A stretch of 59,735 nucleotides of DNA from Candidatus Methanosuratincola sp. (GTDB taxonomy: Archaea; Thermoproteota; Methanomethylicia; Methanomethylicales; Methanomethylicaceae). Position 1 is the first letter of the stretch. Each line of letters starts with the position of its first letter. Below, in pieces: positions 18,701 through 27,362 of this stretch. Both the position numbers and the translations under genes were made by a program. The notes beneath the pieces were generated by a model. That model was not told the origin of the DNA, did no database searches, and saw only the letters and a program-made list of their open reading frames with translations. The stretch is from the NCBI GenBank assembly GCA_037478935.1, contig JBBFLR010000007.1:1-59735 (forward strand), in the 5' to 3' direction.

Positions 18701-19121
18701 CTTTTTTGGCCCTCCTCGCAGCCTGGAACCACGGGTGCTGGTCTGAAGTGTGGTTGAGGACGAGCTCGGTTATTATTTTTATACCCCTTTCATGCGCAGC
18801 CTTCACAAACTCTCTAAAGTCCTTCAGCGTTCCATATCTCGGATCAACCCCGAAGTAGTCCGATATGTCGTAACCGTCGTCCTTCATTGGTGATGGATAG
18901 AAAGGAAGTATCCAGATCGCGGTGACGCCGAGGTCTTTGAGGTAATCCAGCTTCTTTGTGAGTCCCTTGAAGTCCCCGATTCCGTCACCGTTGCTGTCGA
19001 AGAAGGACCTCACGTGGAGCTCATAAATTATTGCATCCTTGTACCAAAGCTCATTGCTCTCTCCACTATTTTCCATGGTTCCAGCAACAACCTGCTTTGA
19101 ATCAGTAGCCTCGGTCACCAA
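15795..19121 (-). CDS. Trehalose synthase-maltokinase fusion (TreS-Mak/Pep2)
   Basis: 1108 residues. The first about 550 form a GH13_16 trehalose synthase: [32 protein letters not shown] (nucleophile Asp), [11 protein letters not shown] (Glu) and [11 protein letters not shown] (Asp). The rest is a kinase-like maltokinase domain with [12 protein letters not shown] and MIIDFEGEP holding the catalytic and Mg-binding Asp. TreS interconverts maltose and trehalose; maltokinase makes maltose-1-phosphate for GlgE. No GlgE is in the window. Start is uncertain: TTG 19121, GTG 19118 or ATG 19076; a TATA-like AATATTAAAA at 19133-19142 lies so close to 19121 that ATG 19076 is quite possible. Confidence 0.96.
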   Translation of the reverse strand: MVTEATDSKQVVAGTMENSGESNELWYKDAIIYELHVRSFFDSNGDGIGDFKGLTKKLDYLKDLGVTAIWILPFYPSPMKDDGYDISDYFGVDPRYGTLKDFREFVKAAHERGIKIITELVLNHTSDQHPWFQAARRAKKGSPKRDYYVWSSDPSKYGEARIIFKDFESSNWTFDPVAGEYYWHRFYSHQPDLNYDNEEVKKRIFEVVDFWLELGVDGLRLDAVPYLFEREGTNCENLPETHQFLKELRRHVDSKFKGRMLLAEANQWHSDAMMYFGEGDECHMAFHFPLMPRMYMAIFIEDRFPIVDILESSLGIPDGCQWALFLRNHDELTLEMVTDEERDYMYRVYANNKLARINLGIRRRLAPLMDNDRRKIELMNLLLLTLPGTPVIYYGDEIGMGDNFYLGDRNGVRTPMQWSSELNAGFSKANPQRLHLPVIVDPEYHYEAVNVENQKKSQSSLFWWMKRMINVRKHFKAFGRGEIEFLYPENSRILAFIRKYRDERVLVAANLSKKPQVAELDLSGYEGQTPKEILGNAKFPMIGKSGYVLTFDSYGYYVFSLSKEETRPIVTKTEIAVKEPRELGSRGVLEKLETEVLPAFLVGQKWFVGKNREIDRIRVRDMIHFEDGVHRFEGVAIIDVFYSQGLPESYVLPLIYINDPRERREISEMAQDFILAKVKAGLEEGILCDASATGSFAKSMFSMVMRRKVLKSKSAEIRVTVRDSFKELKGLKPEELSIKPLLDLRNTSIIYGGRALLKIYRKAEEGKNPEVEILDHLNNPSFPNAPDLLGYITYQERGGEPVIIASLQEYVPNEGDFWGLLLRELEGYYARILAVRPKEVASSLDLFGDDPVPEELAGLIGSRTLEMLRILALRTAEMHISLFMKGEDPEFMPERFNYLYQFSLYQGLSSYIRRILRTPKIRSSLKEKERIDFESVLERQAKIDEKLRRLRQLRLNALRGRIHGDYHLQQVLFTGDDLMIIDFEGEPTKALSERRIKKSPLVDVAGMLRSLHYVAYTGLAGTQKDPATADKGFLEGWAKLWYMCCAKVFLKEYISRVKETDLVPEDRDSLKILIEAFMLEKAFYELEYEVNNRPEMAWIPIKGILDII

Positions 19122-19322
19122 AACTTTCCTCGTTTTAATATTTGTAATAGGGACTAATCTGAATACCTTTCTATGCCCTCTTAAATTCGTTTTTTACTTC
19201 AACGGATGGATGTGCCTCAGCGCTGACCCCTGTGCTTATGATAACTTGGAAAATCAACGCAGGATTTTCGAATTAGCTTTAAATAAAATGAACATCAAAT
19301 CCTATGGTGGTGTTTTCTGCCG

Positions 19323-19982
19323 TTGACCTTCGTAACACAGGTGATCGACTACGGTTGGATCATAGAGCAACTGAAACTCGTCGGGTATCACGGTGCTGTT
19401 TTTACAGCCATAGTTCTTCTTGGCTACGTCGTCGGCAGATTGGTCGGGGAGATTGTGGGGCGTTCTGTTGACAGATTCGGCTTCGACGCCACCATGAGGA
19501 AGACTGCAATTGGCAGAGCCGTTCTGAAATCAGGCTTCACCGCCTCGGAGCTTACCAAGTCCGTAAGTAAATGGTCAATATACATAGTCAGTATTCTATT
19601 TGCACTCAGAAGCCTCAACATCCCGTACCTCGAGGACCCGGTTAATGCCGTCCTCAACTTTATACCGAATCTAGTAATCGCCTTGGTAATATTCATCTTC
19701 GGGGGTGCACTCTCGGACTGGGCTGGCGAGATCGCGAAGAAGAGCTTTTCCCACGAGGGCGTGTCCACGTTCTACACAGACCTGCTGGGTAACCTCTTGA
19801 AGCTGGTGCTCTATTTTGTGGTCATCGACATCTCACTCACCCAGCTAGGGATCGACGTAACGATACTCAATATAATTGCCCAAGCGTTCGCATGGGGGGT
19901 CGCAATATTCGTCGGGATCTCGGCAGGGATTGTCGTTGGCTGGCTCCTTAAGGATCGGATAAGGGAAGTTCTCCCGGGCTGA
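19323..19982 (+). CDS. MscS-like membrane protein (conserved TM helix family)
   Basis: 219 residues with about five hydrophobic segments and the repeated amphipathic glycine-rich helices of the TM_helix family found in some mechanosensitive channels (for example NLVIALVIFIFGGALSDWAG). It lacks the large MscS beta and cytoplasmic domains. TTG start; TTTAAATA near 19278-19285 is a TATA box about 40 nt upstream. It is divergent from TreS-Mak. A role in osmotic response is conceivable given the trehalose genes next door, but that is inference. Confidence 0.75.
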   Translation: MTFVTQVIDYGWIIEQLKLVGYHGAVFTAIVLLGYVVGRLVGEIVGRSVDRFGFDATMRKTAIGRAVLKSGFTASELTKSVSKWSIYIVSILFALRSLNIPYLEDPVNAVLNFIPNLVIALVIFIFGGALSDWAGEIAKKSFSHEGVSTFYTDLLGNLLKLVLYFVVIDISLTQLGIDVTILNIIAQAFAWGVAIFVGISAGIVVGWLLKDRIREVLPG

Positions 19983-19992
19983 AATCGCCAAC

Positions 19993-21504
19993 TCACTGGC
20001 ATCTGGATCTTCCAGACTCCTTCGTGACGAGGGCGAACTCTTCGAGCCTTTCATTGCTTAGTCCTTCCCTCATCCTCCAGAGATAATTGTTCAGGGGGGA
20101 AGAGGGTACGTTCAGTCTTGCCTCGCTCCCGAGGTTCAGGACATCCTGTATCGGGACAATGCAGAGCCTTGATCCAGACATCATCGACAGTTTTATCAAC
20201 TCGGCGCTCACCTCCTCCTCCCCGACCCTCCTGCCGAGATACCTGAAGAGGTTCTCCCTGACTTCCTGCGTCGCCTCCTCCATGAACCAGCCCTTGACCG
20301 TGTTCGTGTCGTGGGTACCTGTGTACGAGACCGAGTTGAACCCGTGGTTCTCCGGAAGGTAGGGGTTGTCGGGCTTTCCGTCAAAAGCGAAGATGAGGAC
20401 TTTCATGCCTGGGATCCCTAGGTTCTTTATAGCGGCCTTTACGTCGTCTGTTATCACTCCCAAGTCTTCGGCAACGAAAGGCAATGAGGGGAAACTCCCC
20501 CTCAAAGCCCCAAAGAACTCGTCTGAGGGAACCTTCACCCACCTGCCGTTCATGGCAGTCCTCTCTGAAGCAGGGACCTCCCAATATGCCAGTAACCCCC
20601 TGAAGTGGTCGATCCTGACCAGGTCGAACATCTCAACATTGTGCTTTATCCTGCGCATCCACCACTCGAACCCCGTCTCCCTGTGCCTGTCCCAGTCATA
20701 AACTGGGTGCCCCCAAAGCTGCCCAGTCTCGCTGAAGTAGTCTGGAGGGACCCCGCTGACGAAGAGAGCCCTGCCTGTGCTGTCGAGCTTGAACAGCCCT
20801 GGGCTGGTCCAGACATCGACACTGTCGTGGCTCACATAGAAGGGGAGGTCGCCGAATATCCGGATCCCCTTTCTCTTGCAGTGTTCTTTCAGACGCGACC
20901 ACTGCCAGTATGCGATGTACTGCACGAACCTATGGAATTCTGTCCCCTCGAGCCTTCTCTTGGCAGAGGCGAGCTCTTCAGGCTCTCTCCTCCTCAGCCC
21001 CTCAGGCCAGAGATACCAGGGCATTCCGGACCCCTCCTTGAGCGCAGTGAAGACTGCATAGTCATCAAGCCAAGACGCATTCCGGTCGCAGAACCCCTCG
21101 TAATTGCCTGAAAAGTCACCCTTTTTTCTCGAGAACCCTTTGAACGCTTTCTTAAGGATCTCAAGCTTTGCGGATTGGACTGCCCTGTAATTGATCCTGT
21201 CGCTCTCGGGAACCCTGATCGAGTCCAGCGCCGTTTCTTCAAGAAGCCCGTCGGCTGCGAGCATCTCCGGGCTTATGAGCAGCGGATTCAGCGCGAAGCC
21301 AGAGCTGGAGATATACGGCGAATTCCCGCACTCAGGGCTGGTCGGGTTCAGCGGCAGTAGCTGCCAGTAGCTTTGCCCGGTCTCTGCCAAGAGGTCCACG
21401 AATCTGTATGCCTGCGGTCCAAAGTCGCCTATCCCGTAGTCTGAAGGGAGGCAGGTCGGATGAAGCAGTATTCCGCTCGCCCGGTTTCTGGATACAAGAT
21501 CCAA
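19993..21504 (-). CDS. malQ: 4-alpha-glucanotransferase (amylomaltase, GH77)
   Basis: 503 residues, typical GH77 length. Landmarks: ASGILLHPTCLPSDYGIGDFGP at the N terminus, GDLPFYVSHDSVDVW, VRIDHFRG (nucleophile Asp), VAEDLGVIT (acid/base Glu) and YTGTHDTNTVKGW (third Asp). It moves alpha-1,4-glucan segments between chains and releases glucose, which the ROK kinase could phosphorylate. TTG start at 21504, 13 nt after the stop of the large GH57 gene on the same strand, so the two are probably one operon. All catalytic residues are intact. Confidence 0.97.
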   Translation of the reverse strand: MDLVSRNRASGILLHPTCLPSDYGIGDFGPQAYRFVDLLAETGQSYWQLLPLNPTSPECGNSPYISSSGFALNPLLISPEMLAADGLLEETALDSIRVPESDRINYRAVQSAKLEILKKAFKGFSRKKGDFSGNYEGFCDRNASWLDDYAVFTALKEGSGMPWYLWPEGLRRREPEELASAKRRLEGTEFHRFVQYIAYWQWSRLKEHCKRKGIRIFGDLPFYVSHDSVDVWTSPGLFKLDSTGRALFVSGVPPDYFSETGQLWGHPVYDWDRHRETGFEWWMRRIKHNVEMFDLVRIDHFRGLLAYWEVPASERTAMNGRWVKVPSDEFFGALRGSFPSLPFVAEDLGVITDDVKAAIKNLGIPGMKVLIFAFDGKPDNPYLPENHGFNSVSYTGTHDTNTVKGWFMEEATQEVRENLFRYLGRRVGEEEVSAELIKLSMMSGSRLCIVPIQDVLNLGSEARLNVPSSPLNNYLWRMREGLSNERLEEFALVTKESGRSRCQ

Positions 21505-21517
21505 TTACACCACTCCT

Positions 21518-23938
21518 TCAGACTTTTATGCCCAATAGCTCGGCGAGGGACTTTTGCCTCTCCAGCCATCTCCCTGCGCTGGAGTCGCCAGAAGCCTCCC
21601 TTGCCTTCATGTATCCCTGCCATCTCGACATGATCTTGAAGAGCAGATTCTGCGCGAGCCAGTAGTTGATCTCTAGCTGCAGCCTCTCCACAGACCTGAG
21701 GAGCCTCTCAAGCCTCTCCATGCGTCCCAGGTCCTCGGGGACCTCAGCCAGCCGCTCCAGTTCGCGCTCAATACGTCTCTTAGCCTCCAGGCCTATCAGG
21801 CCTTTGTCGAGCTCGATCTGAAGGCTCAGTGCTTCTTCGGTGAGCTTCTCGAAGATCCTTGGGTCTGTACCTTCGCCCCTTAAAGCCTCAATTATGTTGT
21901 AGGTCAAAACCACTTCGGCTGCCGCCCTGAGCGCGATTGGCACCTTCAGCGAGAGCCCCCTCATAAATGTCATTACTGCCAGGTTGTCCTCATAGACCTG
22001 CTGGAAGTTCGACCTGGACCTGCCCACCGAGGCCTCGAGGATCCTCTCGAGGACCTCGATCTGCCTGTCCTTGAACAAGTCCGAAAGCGAACAAGAACAC
22101 CCCTCTTTACCGAAATTGAGATCGATCAGGCTTATCGCCCTCTGGACGTCCCCTGCCTTTATCGCGCTGTGCAGCCCTTTCTGCGCCTCGAAGAATTCCT
22201 CTTCGCCCATGCGCCTCCTGACGCCACCGAATATGTTGTGGTCACCCAGCCACAGGGCAGCATACCAGATCTCGTCCTCCTCTAGCGTCATTGCCGAAGT
22301 AACCCTAGAATTCCCTGTCACTAGCACGTTCTTCCCCACCTTCTGCCGTTCGTACGTTTTGTCTTCGACGAAGTAGCAGTACACCCTGTGCGGGCCTCCC
22401 TTCTCTCCATTGAATATCGAGGATATTGCGTGGTGTATCCCGACGCGCGGAAGTTCGACCTTGGCCGGTCTGACGAAGTTCTCGTAAATCTTAGCTCCGT
22501 CCCCGAGCGTGCTGTAGTTGCTCTTAGCAGCCCGGAGCTTTTCAAGGTACTCTGGCTCGAGGTCCTTGCCCGTGACCTCCCTCAAGAGCTGAATTACCCT
22601 GGCTGCATGCCTCATGATCTGGACGGTCTCTATTCTTGACACGTCGTCGAAGAACCATCCGCAGCTGGTCTGCATGAGCATCGAATGCCGCTGCATTTCG
22701 AGCAACTTGAGTATTTTTACCCTGTCCTCCTTAACGAGATCCCTCCTGAATCCCCTTCTCCTGAAGAAGAGGTCTATGTTCTCCGGCGATCGGTCCAACA
22801 CAACGGATACGTACTCGTCCCTGTCCTCCCACGGTTTTCCGGAATACCTCCTCATCTCGGTCTCGAAAACCTCGGCTGCCCTGTCCCTCAGCCAGTCCAT
22901 CGCATCCCTTAGCGGTCTCCTCCACCTCTGGAGGGGGCAGACCCCTGTCTTGCAGCCGCATTCATCCATCCAGCGCTCGACGCCGTGCTCGCAGCTCCAA
23001 GAGGTCCTCTCAGCGATCTCGACCTCGTCCTCCGGCGGGCTGAGCTCTAGGTACTCCCCAAAGTTGGTTATCCTAGCAAGGCTGTTTGACTTGATGTAGT
23101 GCAGGCAGTAGGAGAGCGCCATCTCGCCGAATTTGTGGTGGTGCCCATAGGTTTCCCCGTCAGTTGCGACGCTCACGAGCTGGTTCCCGCCATAGTCTGC
23201 GAACTCCGACAGCATCCTCTTCGCAAAGGTCTCGCCGTCATTGAGAAGCCCGCCGAACGCCACCTCCTTCGAGATCGACTCGTTGTAGAAGAAGATGCTG
23301 ATATCCCTGCCGGAGGGGAGCCTGCACAGATAGGGACGTTTGGTGTCAAGCGCCTCTTTATGCACCTCCTTCCATTCGCCGCCCCTCTTAACCCTCCTCG
23401 CCTGGTGCGGCGCGAGGATCGTGAACTTGATCCCCTCTTGTGCGAGGATCTCGAGAGTTTGCGTGTCCACTGCTGTCTCGGGGAGCCACATCCCCTCCGG
23501 CTCCCTCCTGAACCTTGCCTTGAAATCGGCTATTCCCCACCTGATCTGGGTTATCTTGTCTCTCTGGCTCGCGAGCGGCATTATCATGTGGTTGTATGCC
23601 TGCGCAATCGCGGAGCCGTGCCCAGAGAATTCCTTCCTGCTCCTCATGTCCGCCTCCAATATCGCCTCATACGTCTCCTGCGCGTTCGTCTCCATCCATG
23701 AGAGAATCGTCGGTCCGAAGTTGAAGCTGATCATCGAATAGTTGTTCACAATATCGACTATCCTTCGGTCAGGCCCGATGATCCTTGAAGCAGTGTTGGG
23801 TGCGTAGCACTCTGCAGTCACCCTCTGGTTCCAGTCGTGGTAAGGGTGGGCAGATTCTTGGAGCTCGATCCCTTCGAGCCATGGGTTCTCCCGCGGCGGC
23901 TGGTAGAAATGCCCGTGGATGCAGACAAACCTCTCCAA
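21518..23938 (-). CDS. Large GH57 glycoside hydrolase with DUF3536 domain
   Basis: About 806 residues. The N-terminal GH57 barrel starts CIHGHFYQPPRENPW; GMWLPETAVD carries the nucleophile Glu and SVATDGETYGHHH the acid/base Asp, so it looks active, unlike the GH57-like protein at 8279. The C-terminal DUF3536 region is helical with a long coiled stretch. The frame runs back to 24001, but a minus-strand TATA (TTTTTATATT near 23976-23985) lies inside that extension, so I place the start at TTG 23938, which has GGTG 7 nt upstream and yields the family's normal N terminus. It likely hydrolyses or rearranges alpha-glucan. Confidence 0.93.
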   Translation of the reverse strand: MERFVCIHGHFYQPPRENPWLEGIELQESAHPYHDWNQRVTAECYAPNTASRIIGPDRRIVDIVNNYSMISFNFGPTILSWMETNAQETYEAILEADMRSRKEFSGHGSAIAQAYNHMIMPLASQRDKITQIRWGIADFKARFRREPEGMWLPETAVDTQTLEILAQEGIKFTILAPHQARRVKRGGEWKEVHKEALDTKRPYLCRLPSGRDISIFFYNESISKEVAFGGLLNDGETFAKRMLSEFADYGGNQLVSVATDGETYGHHHKFGEMALSYCLHYIKSNSLARITNFGEYLELSPPEDEVEIAERTSWSCEHGVERWMDECGCKTGVCPLQRWRRPLRDAMDWLRDRAAEVFETEMRRYSGKPWEDRDEYVSVVLDRSPENIDLFFRRRGFRRDLVKEDRVKILKLLEMQRHSMLMQTSCGWFFDDVSRIETVQIMRHAARVIQLLREVTGKDLEPEYLEKLRAAKSNYSTLGDGAKIYENFVRPAKVELPRVGIHHAISSIFNGEKGGPHRVYCYFVEDKTYERQKVGKNVLVTGNSRVTSAMTLEEDEIWYAALWLGDHNIFGGVRRRMGEEEFFEAQKGLHSAIKAGDVQRAISLIDLNFGKEGCSCSLSDLFKDRQIEVLERILEASVGRSRSNFQQVYEDNLAVMTFMRGLSLKVPIALRAAAEVVLTYNIIEALRGEGTDPRIFEKLTEEALSLQIELDKGLIGLEAKRRIERELERLAEVPEDLGRMERLERLLRSVERLQLEINYWLAQNLLFKIMSRWQGYMKAREASGDSSAGRWLERQKSLAELLGIKV

Positions 23939-23975
23939 ATGGTGACACCAGCGCTCCTGAATCACTTTTCTAGAT

Positions 23976-23985
23976 TCTGAATATA
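23976..23985 (-). promoter_or_regulatory. TATA box of the GH57-malQ operon
   Basis: TTTTTATATT on the minus strand, about 40 nt before the TTG at 23938. It decides the choice of start for the GH57 gene. Confidence 0.5.
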
Positions 23986-24062
23986 AAAATACCCGGGGCA
24001 AATCCCTGCGAATCGGCGCATGATCGCTACTTATTTAACCTACCTGATCTCTAATTACCCGG

Positions 24063-24485
24063 TTGGGGGATCAGAGACTGCAGACGAAGGATAAGGTTTC
24101 CGTTGTGGAGCGCCTCAAGGGATACATCAATAGCATTGTCGAGGTCCACCTCATGGATGAGCAGGTCATCACAGGAAAGCTTGTACAGGTGGACGAGGAT
24201 CTGCTCAACATATTCCTGGAGGACTGCACAGACCTCTCTGGGAAGGTCTCGCCTGCGGCTGTGATAATGGGGGCATCCATCTCGCATATCAACATAGTCT
24301 CGCTCCCTGCATACGAGTCACTCGACGACAAGATCTATGACCTAATCTCAAAGAACGGTGAAATGAGCGTGAATGAGATCGCAAAGATACTCAACGCGAA
24401 GCCGAGCAGCGTCAGCTCAGCCTTGAGGAGGCTTAAGAGGAGCGGGATGCTACCAGGAACCAGGAAGAACCTCCGCCAGCCCTAG
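24063..24485 (+). CDS. Lsm (Sm-like) domain fused to a winged-helix domain
   Basis: 140 residues from TTG 24063. Residues about 15-80 read as an Sm fold: GYINSIVEVHLMDEQVITGKL (Sm1) and, in the second half, VIMGASISHINI (Sm2-like). Residues about 85-140 form a helix-turn-helix/wing: MSVNEIAKILNAKPSSVSSALRRLKRSGML. Archaeal Lsm proteins are normally single-domain RNA-binding rings; a linked DNA-binding-like domain suggests a protein that couples RNA and DNA binding or uses the Sm fold for oligomerisation. The gene stands alone and is divergent from the GH57 operon. Confidence 0.82.
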   Translation: MGDQRLQTKDKVSVVERLKGYINSIVEVHLMDEQVITGKLVQVDEDLLNIFLEDCTDLSGKVSPAAVIMGASISHINIVSLPAYESLDDKIYDLISKNGEMSVNEIAKILNAKPSSVSSALRRLKRSGMLPGTRKNLRQP

Positions 24486-24682
24486 AGATCAGATTTTTAT
24501 CCCGATCCGTGATCAGATAATTGGGCGGGCTATGATGAATTGTCCCGATGACTTTGGAATGATTTGGATCTTGAGTGCATGATGCCTGCCCAGATGACTT
24601 TTCTTCTTCCGGGGAGTAGTTGCCCCTTGGATAAAAGATAAAAGCTTTCTTTTTCCCTCTTCCTTAAAGTAAGTGACCTAAG

Positions 24683-25099
24683 ATGCCGCACGCTACAGTA
24701 AGATGGACCGGCGGTATGAAATTTGAGGGCGTAGACAGCCAGGGTCATATGACTCTCATGGAGGCACACAAGAATTACGGAGGATCTGGAGAAGGGACCA
24801 CGCCCATGGACCTCTTCCTTATCGCCTTGGGTGGCTGCGCAGGTATTGACATCGTTGGCATGCTCGAGGCCAGGAAGCAGCAGCTCGAATCCTATGAGGT
24901 TGTCATAGATGGGGAGCGCAGAGAGGACCACCCTAAGTTCTTTAATAAGATCGCGCTCCGCTTCATCCTGAAGGGGGACCTCGACGACAACGTTGTGGAG
25001 CGCGTCGTGTCCCTCACAATGACGAAGGTCTGCCCGATTGCCGCCATGCTGAGCAAGATCGCCGAAGTGACCTGGAGCTATGAGATCGTGAGGGGCTGA
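24683..25099 (+). CDS. OsmC/Ohr family protein
   Basis: 138 residues, full OsmC length. The two redox cysteines are in ALGGCAGIDIVGML and TKVCPIAAML, spaced as in peroxide-reducing OsmC proteins. It probably reduces organic hydroperoxides or handles reactive sulfur in the cytoplasm. ATG start; an A+T-rich GATAAAAGATAAAAG about 35-50 nt upstream may be its promoter. It is monocistronic by spacing (about 200 nt before and 106 nt after). Confidence 0.93.
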   Translation: MPHATVRWTGGMKFEGVDSQGHMTLMEAHKNYGGSGEGTTPMDLFLIALGGCAGIDIVGMLEARKQQLESYEVVIDGERREDHPKFFNKIALRFILKGDLDDNVVERVVSLTMTKVCPIAAMLSKIAEVTWSYEIVRG

Positions 25100-25205
25100 A
25101 GTTCTTCAGCCAGGATTTTTCATAAATAAATGCCTGCGCCTTGACCGGTTCCACCGAATCCTTATTATAGAAAATTAAAGATCCTTACTCTGCGGTGCCT
25201 TTCGC

Positions 25206-26462
25206 TTGAAGATAGCCGTGTTCACCTGGGAGTTCCCGCCGATGATCGTAGGGGGTCTGGGGACTTTTACCTACGAGCTCTCTGTAGGGCTAATGCGTCT
25301 GGGGCACGAGGTGACAGCATTCACGATGAACGACGGCACGCTGAATACAAGGGAAATCATCGATGGGGTCGAGGTCCACCGGCCGAAGCTGATCGACTTC
25401 TCCGACACCCTCCCGGAGTTCGAGTCGGAGGAGATAAGGCGTTCAGGGACCGCTGCGAAGTTCTTCTCTAAGGTCCTCGCGTACAACCTTCTCGTCAGCA
25501 CCAAAATAGCGAATGACCTGATCCCCAAAGAAGGCAGGACCTTCGACGTGCTGTCTGTCCACGACTGGCTCTCCGCAATGGCAGGCATCGCCCTTAGAAA
25601 GGCGACAGGAATCCCGATGGTCTTCCACATACACTCGACCGAGAGGGGAAGGAGCCTCGGAAGGGGCTCATCAATAATATACGACCTGGAGAAGAAGGCA
25701 GCCAACATTGCGGACAGGATCGTGACAGTCTCCAATGCAATGCGCGACGAACTCATAACATGCGGCTTCCAGTCTGAAAAGATAGAGGTCGTCTGGAATG
25801 GCGTAGACGCCTCAAAGTACTCGCCGGAGAGGGTCGGGACGGAGGAGCGGCAGAGGATCCGATCAAGATACGGCGTATCTGATGGCGATCGGATGCTGCT
25901 ATTTCTCGGGCGCCTGACCGCGGTCAAAGGGGTGGACAGGCTTGTGATGGCAATGCCGCACATACTGCAGAGGTTCCCCAACACTAAACTAATAATTATT
26001 GGCAAGGGCGACCTCCAGGAAGAGTTGGTTCGCCTCTCCGAGAACTTGGGGATCAAGGACAGTGTGGCATTCGAGTTCAGGATGCTTCCCGAGGATGAGA
26101 GGATACGCGTCTATGCAGCATCGGACATCGCAGTATTTCCAAGCATCTACGAACCGTTCGGGATCGTGGCTCTGGAGGCGATGGCGATGGAGAAGCCCTT
26201 GGTGGTCGGCGCGAGGGGCGTCAGCGGAATGAGAGAGATCGTGATCAACTACGGCGACCGCCAGTGCGGCTACCATATAAACCCCTACGATCCCATGGAC
26301 ATAGCGTGGGGGGTGAACAACCTCCTAATCGACCCGGAAAAGATTCAGAGGTACGGGAAGAACGCGCGCGCCAGGGTACTTGAGAGCTTCACGATGGAAA
26401 CGGTGTTGAAACGGATAGCAGAGATCTACGGATCCGTGGCAGAAAAAACTAGGGCTGGATGA
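25206..26462 (+). CDS. GT4 glycosyltransferase (glycogen synthase-like)
   Basis: 418 residues with full GT-B architecture: MKIAVFTWEFPPMIVGGLGTF at the N terminus, LSVHDWLSAMAG, FLGRLTAVKGVDR and YEPFGIVALEAMA with both conserved Glu. TTG start; a TATA-like CTTATTATAG lies near 25161-25170. It is the second complete GT4 of this type in the window and, with the N-terminal half at 12937, the third related sequence. It probably elongates glycogen or another alpha-glucan from an NDP-glucose; the donor cannot be told. Confidence 0.93.
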   Translation: MKIAVFTWEFPPMIVGGLGTFTYELSVGLMRLGHEVTAFTMNDGTLNTREIIDGVEVHRPKLIDFSDTLPEFESEEIRRSGTAAKFFSKVLAYNLLVSTKIANDLIPKEGRTFDVLSVHDWLSAMAGIALRKATGIPMVFHIHSTERGRSLGRGSSIIYDLEKKAANIADRIVTVSNAMRDELITCGFQSEKIEVVWNGVDASKYSPERVGTEERQRIRSRYGVSDGDRMLLFLGRLTAVKGVDRLVMAMPHILQRFPNTKLIIIGKGDLQEELVRLSENLGIKDSVAFEFRMLPEDERIRVYAASDIAVFPSIYEPFGIVALEAMAMEKPLVVGARGVSGMREIVINYGDRQCGYHINPYDPMDIAWGVNNLLIDPEKIQRYGKNARARVLESFTMETVLKRIAEIYGSVAEKTRAG

Positions 26463-26473
26463 AATGAAAAACA

Positions 26474-26570
26474 TGGTGCGGCCGCCGGGATTTGAACCCG
26501 GGTCCTTAGCGTTCTACAGGTATTAGCCTTTGGCAGGCTAACGTCCTAGACCAGGCTAGACTACGGCCGC
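26474..26570 (-). tRNA. tRNA-Gly (GCC) with a 19-nt intron, CCA encoded
   Basis: Acceptor GCGGCCG/CGGCCGC, D-arm GTCT...GGAC, T-arm CCGGG-TTCAAAT-CCCGG, discriminator A and encoded CCA (26474-26476). The anticodon arm closes only if 26512-26530 is removed: stem TTAGC/GCTAA, loop CTGCCAC, anticodon GCC. The intron sits after position 37. A bulge-helix-bulge is formed by CTGC (exon) with GTAG (intron), bulges CA^A and AA^C, and inner helix AGG/CCT. The mature length is 78 nt with CCA. Confidence 0.93.
26512..26530 (-). other. Canonical (37/38) tRNA intron
   Basis: 19 nt, structured as inner hairpin AGG-CTAATA-CCT then GTAG, which pairs with exon CTGC. This gives a regular bulge-helix-bulge for the archaeal splicing endonuclease. 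Confidence 0.9.
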
Positions 26571-26796
26571 AACTTTGAGAACATTTTGCATAGGGGATAT
26601 TTAACTTTTCGGAACAACCAAAGTTCTGAAAAAATGACCAAAGGGGGCTATCGCAAACGCCTTGATTTCATCCCTCGCGGTCAAATTAACTCTGAGCGAT
26701 CATTGCCCCTTAATAATCCCCTCCCGAACGAATAAAAACCTGACCCCCGCCGAGAAAAAAAGACTTATTAAACCCAGTTTTCAATAAACGAGCGTT

Positions 26797-26873
26797 GCCC
26801 GAGTAGCTCAGCCTGGGAGAGCATCCGGCTGAAGACCGGAGTGTCGCTGGTTCAAATCCGGCCTCGGGCACCA
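26797..26873 (+). tRNA. tRNA-Phe (GAA), CCA encoded
   Basis: Acceptor GCCCGAG/CTCGGGC, D-arm GCTC...GAGC, anticodon stem TCCGG/CCGGA with loop CTGAAGA (GAA), T-arm GCTGG-TTCAAAT-CCGGC, A73 and encoded CCA. No intron. A TATA-like TTATTAAA lies about 30 nt upstream. Confidence 0.97.
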
Positions 26874-27362
26874 TGGACCTTTTTCCGAAGAAAAGCTTGA
26901 TCAAAAGAACTGGTTCGGAACGTTATTGACCTAATTAGATGGTAAGATACAAAAACCAGATAATAAGTCAAGATGTCTGTAAGTTTCCTTGACATTGGCC
27001 TCGGTAGAGGGAAAAAGACTGACCAACCGCAAAACTGTCCAGTACAAACCGATCGGATTGATTGTAACCGGTTAGAGTTAACCCCGTGCCCCCCCAAACC
27101 ATCCTTTCAATGAATCACTAGACAGCCTAAAGAAAGAAATGCGTGATGGTGCCCCTCTGGTCTCTGGAGGCAATTATGCCATAGTGGTGCTGCAGGCTTC
27201 TGGAGTAGGCGCTTATCGTGACCGCGCCGGCTGCTACTGCCGTTCTCCCAATTCACTTGTTTTGGCATCGCCCCCAGGGACTCGTGAAATCTGGATGCGC
27301 AGGGTGAGGTGGCAAAATTGAACGGGAAGTGATTCTATCTGAAGGGGGCCTTGGCGCTCTTT
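26874..27362. other. 489-bp stretch without a recognisable gene
   Basis: Lies between tRNA-Phe and the frameshifted gene. A 60-codon open frame (27139-27321) has no recognisable pattern and no ribosome site. Nothing supportable is seen. Confidence 0.4.

Noticed and set aside
24531-24600. Possible box C/D guide RNA after the Lsm gene (ATGATGA, GATGA repeats)
   Set aside because: No D box CTGA at suitable distance on either strand.
26474-26570. Reading of the minus-strand tRNA as a class II (long variable arm) Leu/Ser tRNA
   Set aside because: The anticodon loop then lacks U33 and no Leu/Ser anticodon fits; removal of a BHB intron gives a clean tRNA-Gly.
27139-27321. 60-codon open frame that could be a transposase remnant
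   Set aside because: The translation has no motif I can name; GC-rich DNA gives such frames by chance.
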